Source: Corynebacterium glucuronolyticum DSM 44120 (GTDB taxonomy: Bacteria > Actinomycetota > Actinomycetes > Mycobacteriales > Mycobacteriaceae). From it: a stretch of DNA of 64,000 bases. The notes under the pieces were generated by a model that was not told where the DNA came from, searched no databases, and saw only the letters and a list, made by a program, of their open reading frames with translations. The stretch lies in NCBI RefSeq assembly GCF_030440595.1, contig NZ_CP047452.1, forward strand, positions 1,240,001 through 1,304,000, given 5' to 3'. The position numbers and the translations under genes were made by a program. Of the stretch, positions 27,795 to 38,363 are shown one piece after another (the first letter of the stretch is position 1; each line of letters begins with the position of its first letter).

Positions 27795-29159
27795 CTATTT
27801 GTAGGTTGCGGTACCGGCGTTCGTCAGCCCATCATCCCACGTTGCATTCGGGCGCTCGGCCAGAAGCGCATCCAGATTCGTGCGCATGAGCATGACGTTG
27901 TAGTTGGACCACGTGGTCAGGACGTAGTAGAGGTCTCTCCCGTTCTGGTGGGGCAACATGAAGCCACCGTATAGGTCGTAGAGTGTGTCGACATCTACGA
28001 CCATCGTTTTCTCGGACCACGGGCCTTCAAGAGCGTCCGCAGTGCGGATGACGAGGCCCCTGCCATCGGTGTACATGGCAATGAACTTGTGGAGGTGCTC
28101 GTTCCACGCAACGGAGAGCTCACTGACCTGATCATTAATGACGGGAGTAGCAGCATTCAGGTCGGGTACCCAACCGTCAGGGGTGAGATATTCGAAGGCC
28201 GCTTCGTTAGGGAACTGACCAATGGGGGCACGGCCGAGGATCGCAGCCCCGTTTCTACCTGAAGGAGTGGAGAAACGGTAGACAAAGCCATTGCTCTCAA
28301 CGAACGCGGACATCTGCGCTTTCTGGTTGCCAGAGCGGAATCCAGGAAGGAAATTAAGCGCAGCTGGAGCATCCGTGTTTGTACGGATTGACTCGGGCAC
28401 GATTGTCCAGTGAACACCGTCGTTCGAGCGAACAGTTGCCGCATAGTTGGTGACCCAATTGCCGGGCTTGTCCCAGTTTCGCACCGACATGTAATCGATG
28501 TACTGCGTATCGCCGATGGCAATACCTGCAGTGGGGATAGTTGTGTGCTCGATGCCAGGAACCTTCATTGAGGGGATGAACTCGGTGGCGTGGCCTCCGG
28601 TCATGTACCCGTTCTTGCCCAGGGCGTCGTGGATGGTGAACCCATCGCTGGAGGTGTAATCGTGGGAGCGCAGAATAGCGTTTGACCGCCAATTATTCAC
28701 TGCAAAGTTGCACGCCATTGTGTCGCCCAACACGAGCATGGTGTTGCCCCTCTGGTCATCATAGGCAATGCCCAGATCGGTTCCAGTGACATCGTAAACT
28801 CGGTCCGTGCGATCTGGAGAGCCAGGCCCGGTGACCAGCTGGGTTACCCCCGTATGCCCCTTGAGGATTGGCATGCCACCTGGTTGTCCTTTGAGAAATG
28901 GGGGGTTGGAACTTCCAATGTAGTTCTCGTCCTTAGTGTATTGCCGACTCGATTCAGAAGACTGCGAAATTCCACTTGAAAGCGATGATCCGTTGAACAA
29001 GCGGGAAGAAATATTAATGGCTGACGAGCCATTATCCGGTTGGCACGGTGCTGCTGACGCAGTGGGGATACTCCAGGGTGCCACAGGTACTAGAAGTCCC
29101 GCAGAAAGAGCGGTAGTAGCAAGTACAGAAGCGATGCGAGGTCGATGCTGACGAGTCAT
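27795..29159 (-). CDS. Secreted DUF4185 family protein
   Basis: 454 residues. N-terminal signal peptide (VLATTALSAGLLVPVAPW, cut likely after ASA near 36). The mature part has repeated beta-propeller-like strands: LGIAYDDQRGNTMLVLGDTM, YIDYMSVRNWD, GVHWTIVPES, KFIAMYTDGRGLVIRTADA, EGPWSEKTMV. This is the DUF4185 pattern, reminiscent of glycosidase-like propellers, but the activity is unknown. The -10-like TAAAGT lies 7 nt before the ATG at 29157-29159. Confidence 0.8.
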   Translation of the reverse strand: MTRQHRPRIASVLATTALSAGLLVPVAPWSIPTASAAPCQPDNGSSAINISSRLFNGSSLSSGISQSSESSRQYTKDENYIGSSNPPFLKGQPGGMPILKGHTGVTQLVTGPGSPDRTDRVYDVTGTDLGIAYDDQRGNTMLVLGDTMACNFAVNNWRSNAILRSHDYTSSDGFTIHDALGKNGYMTGGHATEFIPSMKVPGIEHTTIPTAGIAIGDTQYIDYMSVRNWDKPGNWVTNYAATVRSNDGVHWTIVPESIRTNTDAPAALNFLPGFRSGNQKAQMSAFVESNGFVYRFSTPSGRNGAAILGRAPIGQFPNEAAFEYLTPDGWVPDLNAATPVINDQVSELSVAWNEHLHKFIAMYTDGRGLVIRTADALEGPWSEKTMVVDVDTLYDLYGGFMLPHQNGRDLYYVLTTWSNYNVMLMRTNLDALLAERPNATWDDGLTNAGTATYK

Positions 29160-29768
29160 GGATTAAACTTTAACGAATCCAGTTTGTTGCGCAAGTGGTT
29201 TGCACCAAAGTTTTGTCACTGGACAGGGGACAAGCGGATTCCATGTGGTCATCGACCTCGCCAGAGATTGTTGAAGCGTACTTCTGCGTTCGACCTCCGT
29301 GTGGGAACCCACATTGAGGGTAGCAATTCGTCGTTTTCCGGCAAGGCGGGTAAGCGGGCGACATTCCCGTCTCTCTTGCAGTCGGCATGACCAACTGGAA
29401 GATGTACAGAGTAGTGATGGAATAGCCGAGGGATCCGCCCCCACAGATAGTCGGGAAGAGCATTGGCGTTGTTGTTTGCCGAGGTAACCCATGCATCTGG
29501 CGTGACAGCCCGTGAACCTGACGGGGACAGCCTGCGCACCTAAAGCGCGATAGTTGGGATGCCTCGGATCCTGTTCCCTCGCGATGACTAGGCGGATGCG
29601 CAGGAGCGTACTCGCTGCGTGAACGCACGTGCACCGTCTGTTGTAGACGTCGGGCGGAGGAGCTGTACCCCACAAAGGGGAGGGCCCTCGAGTCCGAGAA
29701 CTCGAGAGTCCAATTAGTGGGGGTGGGGCATCCGAACCCTCGCCACGGCGAAGAGGTGGTGTACCGCA
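29160..29768. other. Gap between POT transporter and DUF4185 genes
   Basis: No recognised gene. A minus-strand frame from GTG 29539 to TGA 29249 (96 codons) has protein-like composition (DAWVTSANNNANALPDYLWG, PLFHH-like segments) but no ribosome binding site or -10 at the usual spacing and no family; it may be the remnant of a gene. Confidence 0.3.
29167..29172 (-). promoter_or_regulatory. -10 element TAAAGT of the DUF4185 gene
   Basis: Minus-strand TAAAGT followed by TTAATCC (7 nt) and ATG 29159; no Shine-Dalgarno sequence. Confidence 0.5.
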
Positions 29769-31400
29769 TTACTTCTGGGTGGTCTGCACTGTCGTAGATC
29801 CAGGTGCTGCCTCAGCGTCACCGTGCTCCTGTGGCTCGAGGTGATCGACATCTTCCATATGCCGCTGTGTCCACGGAGAGATAAGGAACAAACCGAGCGC
29901 AACAACGAGGGTGACTCCGCCGACACCGTAGTAGAACACGACATCGCCAAGCTCGGAGGTGCGTTCAATAACGACAGCCGCTAGACCCTGGCCACACGCA
30001 GCTGCAAGTAGCCAGAGGGTCATTGTCTGAGACGCGAACTTCACCGGGGCGAGCTTGGTTGCGCTAGACAGCCCGATTGGATTCATCATCACCTCGGCGA
30101 CGGTCTGAACGGCAAACACAGCAACGAGGAACCACCAGGGGGAGAGCCCGCCGGTGCCGCCGGGCCATTGGCTAAAGCCAAAGCCCATGAGAAGTGCAGA
30201 GAGTCCGATGATGAAAACCGACAGGGCAAATTTCTGTGGAGTGTTGGGGAAGTGGCCCTGCGTCTTGGCAAAGATCCAGCCAAGGATGGGAGCAAAGATG
30301 AGGACAAAAATCGGGTTGAACATCTGGTACTGCTCTGGAGTGAGCGTAAACAGGGAACCGATGGATCCGTCCGTATTGTCCTTGGCGAAGGTGGCCATTT
30401 TTCCGGCTGCTTGCTCGAAAATCATCACGAAGAGAACCTGGCCGACCCAGAGGGGAATAAACGCCATGAGATGCCCACGTTCGTGGACGGTAACCTGGGG
30501 AGACCTAAACATCGTAAAGAAATAGAAAAGGCTCGTGCCCACCGCGAACAGGAAGAGGGAGTACGCAATCCCGGAGGTAACCTCACCGAAGACGGCAGTG
30601 CACAGCCCGACCAGCGCCAGGAAACCTATGGCTACCGCGATAGCTCCCAAGCCTAGCTTTCGACCTTCGCCCTTGCGCATAGGGTAGGGAATGTTGAATG
30701 CGAACTCACGAAGCTTGCCTCGCCCGTACACGAAGGCGACGAGTGCGAATGCCATGCCGATCGCGGCGGCGATGAAACCTACGTGGTAGCCGTAACGATC
30801 CTTGAGAAAACCGGTAATGAGAGGGGCGAAGAGGGAACCGATATTGATCGACATGTAGAAGAAGAGGAACCCTTGGTCGCGCCTGGGATCGCCTTCCTCG
30901 TAGAGTCCGCCCACGACGGTGGAGAGATTGGGCTTGATGAGGCCGGTGCCAATTGCGATGAGGACCAGGCCAACCCAGGATGTAGGAACTGTGGGGATCG
31001 CTAGGACGAGGTGGCCACCCATAATGACTGCACCACCAGATAGTGTTGAAAGCCATGGCCCTAACAGTCGGTCGGCAAGGATGCCGCCGGGAATGGTCAT
31101 GAGGAGAACGCCAGCACCGTAGGAGGCCATGACCACCTGGCCCGCATTGTCTGTAAGCCCCATGCCGCCGTTGGCGATGGTATCCGTGAGGAAGTACACG
31201 AGGATGGCTCGCATGCCGAACCATGAAAATCGTTCCCACATTTCAACCTGTAGCATCCAGGGGAGTCCACCTGGGTGACCGAGGAACGCCTTGTCCTCAC
31301 GTGGGGGACCGGTTACGAGATTTTTGGGCTTGTACAGAGACTTTTTCGAAGCGACACCTGCGACCCCGACGAGGTCTGCATCTGATGTGTCTGCAGCCAT
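29769..31400 (-). CDS. Proton-dependent peptide transporter (POT/PTR family)
   Basis: 543 residues from the second ATG (31398-31400), 6 nt after AGAAAGG. About 14 membrane segments. The helix-1 motif ExxERF (EMWERFSWFGMRA, about residue 54) couples protons to di- and tripeptide uptake in DtpT-like proteins; FFYMSINIGSLFAP is the second PTR signature. Imports small peptides across the cytoplasmic membrane. Single-gene transcript, transcribed away from uvrB. Confidence 0.9.
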   Translation of the reverse strand: MAADTSDADLVGVAGVASKKSLYKPKNLVTGPPREDKAFLGHPGGLPWMLQVEMWERFSWFGMRAILVYFLTDTIANGGMGLTDNAGQVVMASYGAGVLLMTIPGGILADRLLGPWLSTLSGGAVIMGGHLVLAIPTVPTSWVGLVLIAIGTGLIKPNLSTVVGGLYEEGDPRRDQGFLFFYMSINIGSLFAPLITGFLKDRYGYHVGFIAAAIGMAFALVAFVYGRGKLREFAFNIPYPMRKGEGRKLGLGAIAVAIGFLALVGLCTAVFGEVTSGIAYSLFLFAVGTSLFYFFTMFRSPQVTVHERGHLMAFIPLWVGQVLFVMIFEQAAGKMATFAKDNTDGSIGSLFTLTPEQYQMFNPIFVLIFAPILGWIFAKTQGHFPNTPQKFALSVFIIGLSALLMGFGFSQWPGGTGGLSPWWFLVAVFAVQTVAEVMMNPIGLSSATKLAPVKFASQTMTLWLLAAACGQGLAAVVIERTSELGDVVFYYGVGGVTLVVALGLFLISPWTQRHMEDVDHLEPQEHGDAEAAPGSTTVQTTQK

Positions 31401-32023
31401 CATTTACCTTTCTGGAATAATGCCGCCTCGGTCGGCGGCTCTTGGCCGGGCGTGGATGGCCCTGCCAACGTGGTGTGTGATGTAAAGCACACAGCTGGAA
31501 GTTTTTGACTTATCGCATAATGGATGTCACGGCGTAATTTTAGCGCGTGTCCACAAATGTTGAACAGGCTGGTTATACCTTGAGCCATTCGCGCAGGTAC
31601 GCCTCGGAAACGAAAAATGCTATAAGTTTGTGTTCACTTCCGCACACCTATGTAACCATCACGTGGTTTTCGTTTGCCGTAGCGCCAGGGTTTTACTCAC
31701 TTCCTCATCTTTCTGTCATCCTTACATTTCCCTATTCATCCATACTCGACTATTGCACTGACTATTGCATTTATCGCATATGGGTGCCGCGGCCGGGATT
31801 CACGTTTCGGACCGGAGCGCAGCAGTCTTCTCAAGGCTTTACGACGATTCGGCTACCAGTTCTCTTCCGTTCGTTTTGGCACTGCGTTGTAATGACTCAA
31901 GTGGCACTAGTCATGGTGGTATCGCCTGCGGTCTGCTACAGGTGGGGGCGGTCGGCGGCGGTGCTTGTGCGGTGCCTACGAAGAGCGGGTGGTTGGCTCG
32001 CGCCCGCGATTTTGGCATCACCG
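31401..32023. other. Divergent gap between POT transporter and uvrB
   Basis: About 620 bp without a supportable gene. A plus frame from 31765 runs into the uvrB start and is probably chance. No LexA box of the TCGAAC-N4-GTTCGA type was seen. Confidence 0.4.
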
Positions 32024-32029
32024 TAGACT
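32024..32029 (+). promoter_or_regulatory. -10 element TAGACT of uvrB
   Basis: TAGACT followed by GTACGT (6 nt) and ATG 32036, with no Shine-Dalgarno sequence. Confidence 0.55.
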
Positions 32030-32035
32030 GTACGT

Positions 32036-34129
32036 ATGGCATTTCCTATGGAACACCCTGTTTTACCGCATTCTGATTTCCGTCCTGTGGAGGAGGTCGA
32101 GCGCCGTGAGGGAACCTTTGAGGTTATCTCTGAGTACGAGCCTGCGGGTGACCAGCCGAAAGCGATTAAGGAGCTGACGGAGCGAATCCAGCGCGGTGAA
32201 AAAGACATCGTGCTCATGGGTGCGACAGGCACAGGTAAGTCTGCTACGGCTGCCTGGCTGATTGAGCAGGTGCAGCGGCCGACACTGGTCATGGCACCGA
32301 ACAAGACCTTGGCAGCGCAGCTTGCCAACGAGCTGCGCCAGCTGCTGCCGAATAACGCGGTAGAGTACTTCGTCTCGTACTACGACTATTACCAGCCAGA
32401 GGCGTATATCGCGCAGACGGACACATACATCGAGAAGGATTCTTCCATCAACGAGGATGTGGAGCGTCTTCGCCACTCGGCTACGTCTGCGCTCCTGTCA
32501 CGACGAGATGTTGTCGTGGTGAGTTCCGTATCGTGTATTTACGGTCTGGGGACCCCGCAGTCCTACCTTGATCGATCTCTAAAAATTGAGGTAGGGGAGG
32601 AGATCGACCGAGACCGTTTTCTCCGCCTGCTTGTCGATATCCAATATGAGCGCAACGATTATGACCTGAAGCGTGGTGCATTCCGTGTCAAGGGGGACAC
32701 AGTGGACATCATCCCTGCCTACGAGGAGGTTGCTGTCCGTGTTGAGTTCTTTGGCGACGAGGTTGACCAGCTCTATTACATCCATCCGCTGACAGGCGAG
32801 ATTATCCGCAACGTCGATGTCCTTCGTATCTTCCCGGCGACGCACTACATCGCCTCAGAGGGGCGTGTGGAGAAGGCGATTGAGCAAATCCGGGAGGAGC
32901 TGGAGGAGCGGATTACATCCTTCGAAAACCGCGGCAAGCTGCTTGAAGCCCAACGTTTGCGCATGCGCACGGAGTATGACCTTGAAATGATCGAGGAAAT
33001 GGGATTCTGCTCCGGTATCGAGAACTATTCGAGGCACATGGATGGCCGTGAGGCGGGCGATCCGCCGCCGACGCTGATTGATTACTTCCCGGAAGACTTT
33101 CTCACGATTATCGACGAGTCTCACGTCACTGTCCCGCAGATCGGTGGCATGTATGAGGGGGATGCGTCCCGCAAACGTAACCTCGTCGAGTTTGGCTTCC
33201 GCCTTCCCTCCGCCCTAGATAACCGCCCGCTGACGTGGGAGGAGTTCGAGGAACGCAAGGGGCAGACAGTGTACATGTCAGCTACTCCGGGCGATTATGA
33301 GCTTGCCGCGGCCGGCGGCGAGTTCGTTGAACAGGTCATTCGTCCGACTGGCCTCGTCGACCCGAAAATTGTGGTTAAGCCCACCAAGGGACAGATCGAT
33401 GATCTCATCCATGAGATCCGGGTGCGCGCTGAGAAGAAAGAGCGCGTTCTTGTCACCACGTTGACCAAGAAGATGGCGGAGGATCTCACTGAGTACCTGC
33501 AGGAAAATGGAGTGCGGGTTCGCTACATGCACTCAGATGTGGATACCCTGCAGCGTGTTGAGTTGCTGCGCAAACTGCGCCTTGGAGAGTACGACGTTCT
33601 CGTTGGCATTAACCTGCTGCGCGAGGGGCTCGACTTGCCCGAAGTCTCGCTGGTGTCCATCCTCGACGCCGATAAGGAAGGGTTCCTTCGGTCCACGAAA
33701 TCCCTCATTCAGACAATCGGGCGTGCGGCCCGCAACGTCTCGGGCGAGGTGCACATGTACGCCGATTCGATTACGGACTCCATGCAGCAGGCAATCGATG
33801 AGACAGAGCGTCGCCGTGAGATGCAGATTGCATATAACAAGGAACACGGTATTGACCCGCAACCCCTGCGTAAGAAAATCGCCGACATTCTGGATCTCGT
33901 CTATGAAGATGCCGAAGAAGGGGAGACACCCAGCGCAGATGCTGTTGTAGCGAAAGATTACGACGTGTCTACGATGGCGCAGGATGAGGTAGAAAAGTTG
34001 ATCAAGGATCTCCGCGCACAGATGGGGGCAGCAGCCCGGGAGCTGAATTTCGAGCTTGCAGCCAGGTTGCGCGATGAGATCGTGAGCCTAGAAAAGGAGC
34101 TAAGGGGGCTAAAGGAAGCAGGCATTTAG
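32036..34129 (+). CDS. uvrB: Excinuclease ABC subunit B
   Basis: 697 residues. Damage-loading helicase of nucleotide-excision repair; receives DNA from UvrA (encoded at 41281). Walker [10 protein letters not shown] near 61-69, beta-hairpin [17 protein letters not shown] that threads the DNA, helicase motif [19 protein letters not shown], motif [11 protein letters not shown], and the C-terminal UVR domain ([12 protein letters not shown] to LEKELRGLK) that contacts UvrC. Complete. Confidence 0.97.
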   Translation: MAFPMEHPVLPHSDFRPVEEVERREGTFEVISEYEPAGDQPKAIKELTERIQRGEKDIVLMGATGTGKSATAAWLIEQVQRPTLVMAPNKTLAAQLANELRQLLPNNAVEYFVSYYDYYQPEAYIAQTDTYIEKDSSINEDVERLRHSATSALLSRRDVVVVSSVSCIYGLGTPQSYLDRSLKIEVGEEIDRDRFLRLLVDIQYERNDYDLKRGAFRVKGDTVDIIPAYEEVAVRVEFFGDEVDQLYYIHPLTGEIIRNVDVLRIFPATHYIASEGRVEKAIEQIREELEERITSFENRGKLLEAQRLRMRTEYDLEMIEEMGFCSGIENYSRHMDGREAGDPPPTLIDYFPEDFLTIIDESHVTVPQIGGMYEGDASRKRNLVEFGFRLPSALDNRPLTWEEFEERKGQTVYMSATPGDYELAAAGGEFVEQVIRPTGLVDPKIVVKPTKGQIDDLIHEIRVRAEKKERVLVTTLTKKMAEDLTEYLQENGVRVRYMHSDVDTLQRVELLRKLRLGEYDVLVGINLLREGLDLPEVSLVSILDADKEGFLRSTKSLIQTIGRAARNVSGEVHMYADSITDSMQQAIDETERRREMQIAYNKEHGIDPQPLRKKIADILDLVYEDAEEGETPSADAVVAKDYDVSTMAQDEVEKLIKDLRAQMGAAARELNFELAARLRDEIVSLEKELRGLKEAGI

Positions 34130-34193
34130 TCAACCATGTAGTCTGGAATGCAGGCAATTAAACCAAATTTGTGGAAGATTCGGAAGGTACAGA

Positions 34194-34634
34194 ATGTCCG
34201 CTTATAAGAGCATCGTTGTGGGAACTGACGGTTCAAAGTCTTCACTGCTCGCAGTGAAGCGCGCTGCACAGATCGCAGCATCCTTCGATGCAAAGCTGAT
34301 CATCGGCTGCGCGTACTACGAGAATGAAGAGCAGGCTACCAAGACTCTGCGCAAGGATTCCGTGACCGTTTTGGGTGACGATCCGGCGCTCAAGAATCTT
34401 GAGACTGCTCGCGCAACCGCCGAGGAGGTCGGTGCCTCCAACATTGAGACCGCCATTAAGCCCGGCACCCCAGTTGAGGCTCTTATGGCGATCGTTCACG
34501 AGAACGAAGCAGATCTGCTCGTTGTAGGTAACCGTGGCATCAACTCCCTGACCGGTCGTCTGCTGGGTTCTGTGCCCGCAGACGTCGCCCGCCAGTCCGA
34601 GTGCGACGTCATGATCGTCCACACCGTTCAGTAA
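34194..34634 (+). CDS. Universal stress protein (UspA family)
   Basis: 146 residues, single Usp domain. The ATP-binding G-2x-G-9x-G(S/T) motif is present as GNRGINSLTGRLLGS near 118-132, and VVGTDGSKSS at the N-terminus. GGAAGG precedes the ATG. Likely cytosolic stress or metabolic-state sensor; its position just after uvrB is conserved in corynebacteria. Confidence 0.9.
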   Translation: MSAYKSIVVGTDGSKSSLLAVKRAAQIAASFDAKLIIGCAYYENEEQATKTLRKDSVTVLGDDPALKNLETARATAEEVGASNIETAIKPGTPVEALMAIVHENEADLLVVGNRGINSLTGRLLGSVPADVARQSECDVMIVHTVQ

Positions 34635-34738
34635 GACACGAACGGATCTTTGCTAGCGCTCCGAGCTGCATCCGCAGAAATGAGGGCTACCTCTGATATT
34701 GGTAGCTCTAATATTCGGAGGGGGCGTGCATAGCTGTC

Positions 34739-34770
34739 ACCCGCCGACCTACTTCTTGGTCGGCGGGTTT
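34739..34770. terminator. Terminator between usp and helD
   Basis: ACCCGCCGACC (34739-34749) and GGTCGGCGGGT pair over 11 bp with loop TACTTCTT, followed by TTT on the plus strand. Confidence 0.8.
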
Positions 34771-34897
34771 CGTGTTTCTCGCGCAAACCAGCTCACCAGT
34801 GGGGCGGAACCCCACCAATAGGGAGCGTGGTTTATGCTCACCGGTGGGTAGCACGCTTGCCTGGGGAGTAGAGCGCTTACTGGAGGAGTGGCCTGGC

Positions 34898-37162
34898 TTA
34901 CCGGAGGTCAACGTTGCACCTCGGATGCCGGCGAGTAAAGCGCTGCTCGCCGATAATCGTGAGGGTCTGGGTGGCGCGGGTAGCGGCCACGTAGAGATCC
35001 TGCAGTCCTTGGGGAGAATTCTCGATGATGGCGCTCGGCTCCACGAGGATCACATGGTCAAACTCGAGTCCCTTGATGTCGTGGACATTGTCCGAGTCGA
35101 TGATCTGTACGAGGCGTCCATCCGCGAACTCGGACGCAACCTGTTCGGGATCGGTTCCTGAGGGGAGGAACCGAACAGGCTCACCGGAAGAACGAATTGC
35201 CCGTGCAGGGTCTTGCTCGGGGTCGATGCTCTCCAGGAGGGCGTTTGCATATTCCATGATCTCTGCCGGGGTACGGTAGTTGACCGTCAGGCGGTGGAGG
35301 GTGAAACGCTTGTCGACGAACGGTTGCAAGCTTTCTTCCCAACTTTCCACGCCGGCTGGGGCCGAGGTCTGCGCGGTATCGCCGACAAGGGTCATCCACC
35401 GGTTAGGAGAACGACGCATAATCATCCGCCACTCCATCGGGGTGAGTTCCTGTGCCTCATCAACGACGACATGGCCGTATGCCCACGTGTAATCTTCGGC
35501 GGCGCGCTCAACTGTTGTGCGGTTGTCCGTCTCCTGCTGGCGGCGGGCGAGTTGCTCCGCATCGATGACATCGTGCGCGGACAAAATTTCTGCTTCAAGC
35601 TCATCGTCAAGGTCCGTATTCTCCGAGGATTGCAGCACGTCGAGAGCTTCCTGTGCCTCCGCGAGTTGCTGCTGCCACTCCTTTTCTTCACGTTTCCGCT
35701 GTTCCTCCGGATCCGGTACCCCAATGCGGTGGGCAAGCTCGTCGACGAGAGCAGCATCGGAATCAGTCCAGGCGTACCCATCAGTGCGGAACAACCCGTC
35801 GTGTGTATCGTCGTCGTAGTCGCCAGCTACCTCATTGAGTACTGCTTCGTTGCTGAGCATTTCGGCAAGTACATCCTCGGGCGAAAGTTCCGGCCACAAT
35901 GAGTCAGCAACAGACATGAACTGTGGATCCTCGAGCAGCTCGTCCGTGAGCTCTGCTGTGTCGGCTGCTGAGAGTAAGTTTTCTCCCCCGAGAGGATCAG
36001 AGCCGATAATTTCGGTGAGCCTATTTGCGGTGAGTTCGGCCAACTGGTCAGCGAAAATGCCACGTGCTTCGTTGTGTGGCTTACGGGAACGTCGTGCGCG
36101 GGTACGAGACTTCTTCACCATCGCCGGAGTGATATCTACACGCACCCCGTCTAGCTGGATGGTGATTGACTCCTCAGGTACCACTTCGTAACGCTGCACT
36201 GCGGCAGCGAGGATGTGAACCATCTCCTCGCTTCCCTTAATTTCCCTTCCCAGGAGTGTCTCGGTGGCTACCGGGGTGAAGCCGGGGTACAAGGTGCCGA
36301 CGGTACGGAGGACCACTCCCGTTTCGCCAAGCTCGGGCAGAACTCGAGAAATGTAGTCCAAGAAGGTGGTGTTGGGACCGAGGAGGAGGACACCTGTTTT
36401 AGCGAGCTGATCTCGCCATGTGTACAGCAGATAGGCGACTCGGTGCAGGGCAACTGCTGTCTTCCCCGTACCCGGTCCACCTTCCACGACCATGACACCG
36501 CGGGAAGGGTCGCGGATAATGGTGTCCTGTTCGCGCTGGATCGTCTCCACGATGTCGGACATGTAACCGGTGCGCGCACGATTGAGTGCTTCAAAAAGAG
36601 CTGATTCACCGGCAACAGTGTCGCTCGCTAGCTGATTAGCCGTGGGGTGGTCTGCTCGCGCGTCCTCGTTGAGTACCTCATCCGTGATGTCCGTAACCTC
36701 GCGAGACGACATCCGGATGTGGCGTCTAACGTGAACGCCCTCGGGCTGAGCTGTTGTAGCGAGATAGTACGGGCGTGCCGCCGGCGCGCGCCAATCCAGT
36801 AGGAGGGTGCGGTAATGGTCCTCGGGGGCATCGACACCCAATCGCCCGATGTACCGGCGATCCTGCTTGTCTTTACCGGGAACAGGGGTTTCGGGGTCGT
36901 TGTCATCGATGTCAATGCGACCAAAGACGAGTCCAACTTGCGCAAGATTCATGCGGTCGAGACGCTTGGCAAGTGTTGCTACCTCTACCTCACGTTGGAC
37001 AAGGTCCTCGGCGAGGGGACTGTTGGTGTCGAGCTTCTTCACGGCGGATTCAAGCCGTGCCCTGGCCGTGTCAATGTCGCCGTCGATTCGCCGAAACAGT
37101 CCATCGACGTATTCCTGTTCGGCTGCGATCGAGTCATCAATGAGGCGATCATTGTCAGTCAC
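34898..37162 (-). CDS. helD: Superfamily I helicase-like RNA polymerase recycling factor (HelD-like)
   Basis: 754 residues, GTG start with GGAGG upstream. N-terminal coiled-coil (EQEYVDGLFRRIDGDIDTAR to about 80), then UvrD-like ATPase: Walker A EGGPGTGKTAVALHR near 222, Walker B HVVVDEAQELTPMEWRMI, motif III GDTAQTSAPAG, motif IV YRTPAEIM, and the C-terminal DLYVAATRATQTL. This is the actinobacterial HelD layout: ATP-driven release of RNA polymerase from DNA. A charged coiled-coil insert (about 480-545) lies between the ATPase halves. In mycobacteria HelD also protects against rifampicin; that is family knowledge. Confidence 0.85.
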   Translation of the reverse strand: MTDNDRLIDDSIAAEQEYVDGLFRRIDGDIDTARARLESAVKKLDTNSPLAEDLVQREVEVATLAKRLDRMNLAQVGLVFGRIDIDDNDPETPVPGKDKQDRRYIGRLGVDAPEDHYRTLLLDWRAPAARPYYLATTAQPEGVHVRRHIRMSSREVTDITDEVLNEDARADHPTANQLASDTVAGESALFEALNRARTGYMSDIVETIQREQDTIIRDPSRGVMVVEGGPGTGKTAVALHRVAYLLYTWRDQLAKTGVLLLGPNTTFLDYISRVLPELGETGVVLRTVGTLYPGFTPVATETLLGREIKGSEEMVHILAAAVQRYEVVPEESITIQLDGVRVDITPAMVKKSRTRARRSRKPHNEARGIFADQLAELTANRLTEIIGSDPLGGENLLSAADTAELTDELLEDPQFMSVADSLWPELSPEDVLAEMLSNEAVLNEVAGDYDDDTHDGLFRTDGYAWTDSDAALVDELAHRIGVPDPEEQRKREEKEWQQQLAEAQEALDVLQSSENTDLDDELEAEILSAHDVIDAEQLARRQQETDNRTTVERAAEDYTWAYGHVVVDEAQELTPMEWRMIMRRSPNRWMTLVGDTAQTSAPAGVESWEESLQPFVDKRFTLHRLTVNYRTPAEIMEYANALLESIDPEQDPARAIRSSGEPVRFLPSGTDPEQVASEFADGRLVQIIDSDNVHDIKGLEFDHVILVEPSAIIENSPQGLQDLYVAATRATQTLTIIGEQRFTRRHPRCNVDLR

Positions 37163-37704
37163 GTGTGATTAACCTCCAGATGGTTGTCCAAAATTTCTGT
37201 ACTGCTGCGTATGGACACGTATAACGTTAAGGGACCTAGAATACTCCACGTGCTGTCAGGCCAACAGGCAGTTGACGTTTTAGCAGGTTGCCTCCATGCG
37301 CGAAGCGTGTCCCACCGGTGGCGCGCATGCCGCCATCCAAAATTCTGTCTGAGGGCGCATGAACGAGTGATCAATGGGCGATTTCCGGGGCGCTGCGTCC
37401 TGCATGGGGGAGAAGATGTTGCGACCCAAAACTGCCAAAGGCAATGTGCGATCCTCACCCCAACTTTTCAACGCGTTCGTTATGGTGAACGCGCCACCAT
37501 TGTTATTCATTCCCGCTCGAATAAATTCATGCCGGGAGAGACAAGCGAGACGGGAATGTGTTGTGCGATGTAACTCGGGGAACCGATGGTGGGTGACGCG
37601 AGAAGGGGGAGGGCGCAACGTGGGGAAAGAGAATATGAAGAGGGCTGTTAACGATGAAAAAGAAACACAGCTGACTATGTGCTGCGCCGGTAGCGCAACT
37701 GAAA
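37163..37704. other. Divergent gap between helD and tetR
   Basis: About 540 bp. A minus-strand frame ending at 37280 reads sensibly for about 75 codons (GMNNNGGAFTITNALKSWGE, then SPIDHSFMRPQTEFWMAA) but has no start in a good context and no recognised family; it may be the remnant of a lost gene. Confidence 0.3.
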
Positions 37705-37759
37705 TTGCGCGTATAGACGTTCGTTCTATAATGGATGTTATGTAACGAGTGTTATGTAA
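37705..37759 (+). promoter_or_regulatory. tetR promoter with duplicated operator-like element
   Basis: -35-like TTGCGC (37705-37710), 16-bp spacer, perfect -10 TATAAT (37727-37732), then two exact copies of TGTTATGTAA (37736-37745 and 37750-37759) covering the expected transcription start. A repressor bound there would block transcription, so this is a likely TetR autoregulation site. Confidence 0.6.
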
Positions 37760-37769
37760 GGGGATGAGC

Positions 37770-38363
37770 ATGCCGCCAAAGCCTAAAGTAAAGCGGGAGG
37801 ACATTCTCGATGCAGCCTTCGCGGTCGTGCGTGAGTCTGGCATAGAGCAGTTGAATGTGCGACGCATTGCCAGTGAATTGGGGTGCTCCACTCAGCCGGT
37901 CATGTACCACTTCCAAACCATGGACCTGCTCAAAGAAGCGGTGTACGAACGTGCCGACCAATTTCACACGGAATACCTGCTACGGCAACGAGGCGAAAGC
38001 GGATCGCCTTTCCTGTCCATCGGAATGAACCATATTCGCTTTGCAAGAGAAGAGGCGCCCCTATTCCGTTTCCTCTTCCAAAGTGCTTTTTCTCCGCATC
38101 AAAGTCTTAATGAAACATTTGACAGCGACGAGCTTGCCCCGTTGCTCTCCGCTCTGCAGACAGAGACCGCATTGGACATTCAGCAAGCGAAAACGGTGTT
38201 CATGAGCCTAGCCATGGTTACTCACGGGTATGCAAGCCTGCTTTCCAACCATCTGCTGGAATACAGAGAGGAATTTGTCACGTCTCAATTATCCAGCGTC
38301 TTTAATGGCGCAATATCTGTTGCCCAGGAGGGCCACAATGAAAAAACTGTACGACAAAAGTGA
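37770..38363 (+). CDS. TetR family transcriptional regulator
   Basis: 197 residues from ATG 37770 (GGGG 5-8 nt upstream; ATG 37764 is the alternative). N-terminal helix-turn-helix: REDILDAAFAVVRESGIEQL, RRIASELGCSTQPVMYHFQT. C-terminal ligand domain (TetR_C_33-like layout) has FRFLFQSAFSP and SLAMVTHGYASLL. It overlaps the CPBP protease gene by 26 bp, so the two are co-regulated; the direct repeats in its promoter suggest autorepression. Confidence 0.85.
   Translation: MPPKPKVKREDILDAAFAVVRESGIEQLNVRRIASELGCSTQPVMYHFQTMDLLKEAVYERADQFHTEYLLRQRGESGSPFLSIGMNHIRFAREEAPLFRFLFQSAFSPHQSLNETFDSDELAPLLSALQTETALDIQQAKTVFMSLAMVTHGYASLLSNHLLEYREEFVTSQLSSVFNGAISVAQEGHNEKTVRQK

Noticed and set aside
31547..32026. 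159-codon frame upstream of uvrB
   Set aside because: Composition is not protein-like, it lacks a start signal and it runs into the uvrB promoter.
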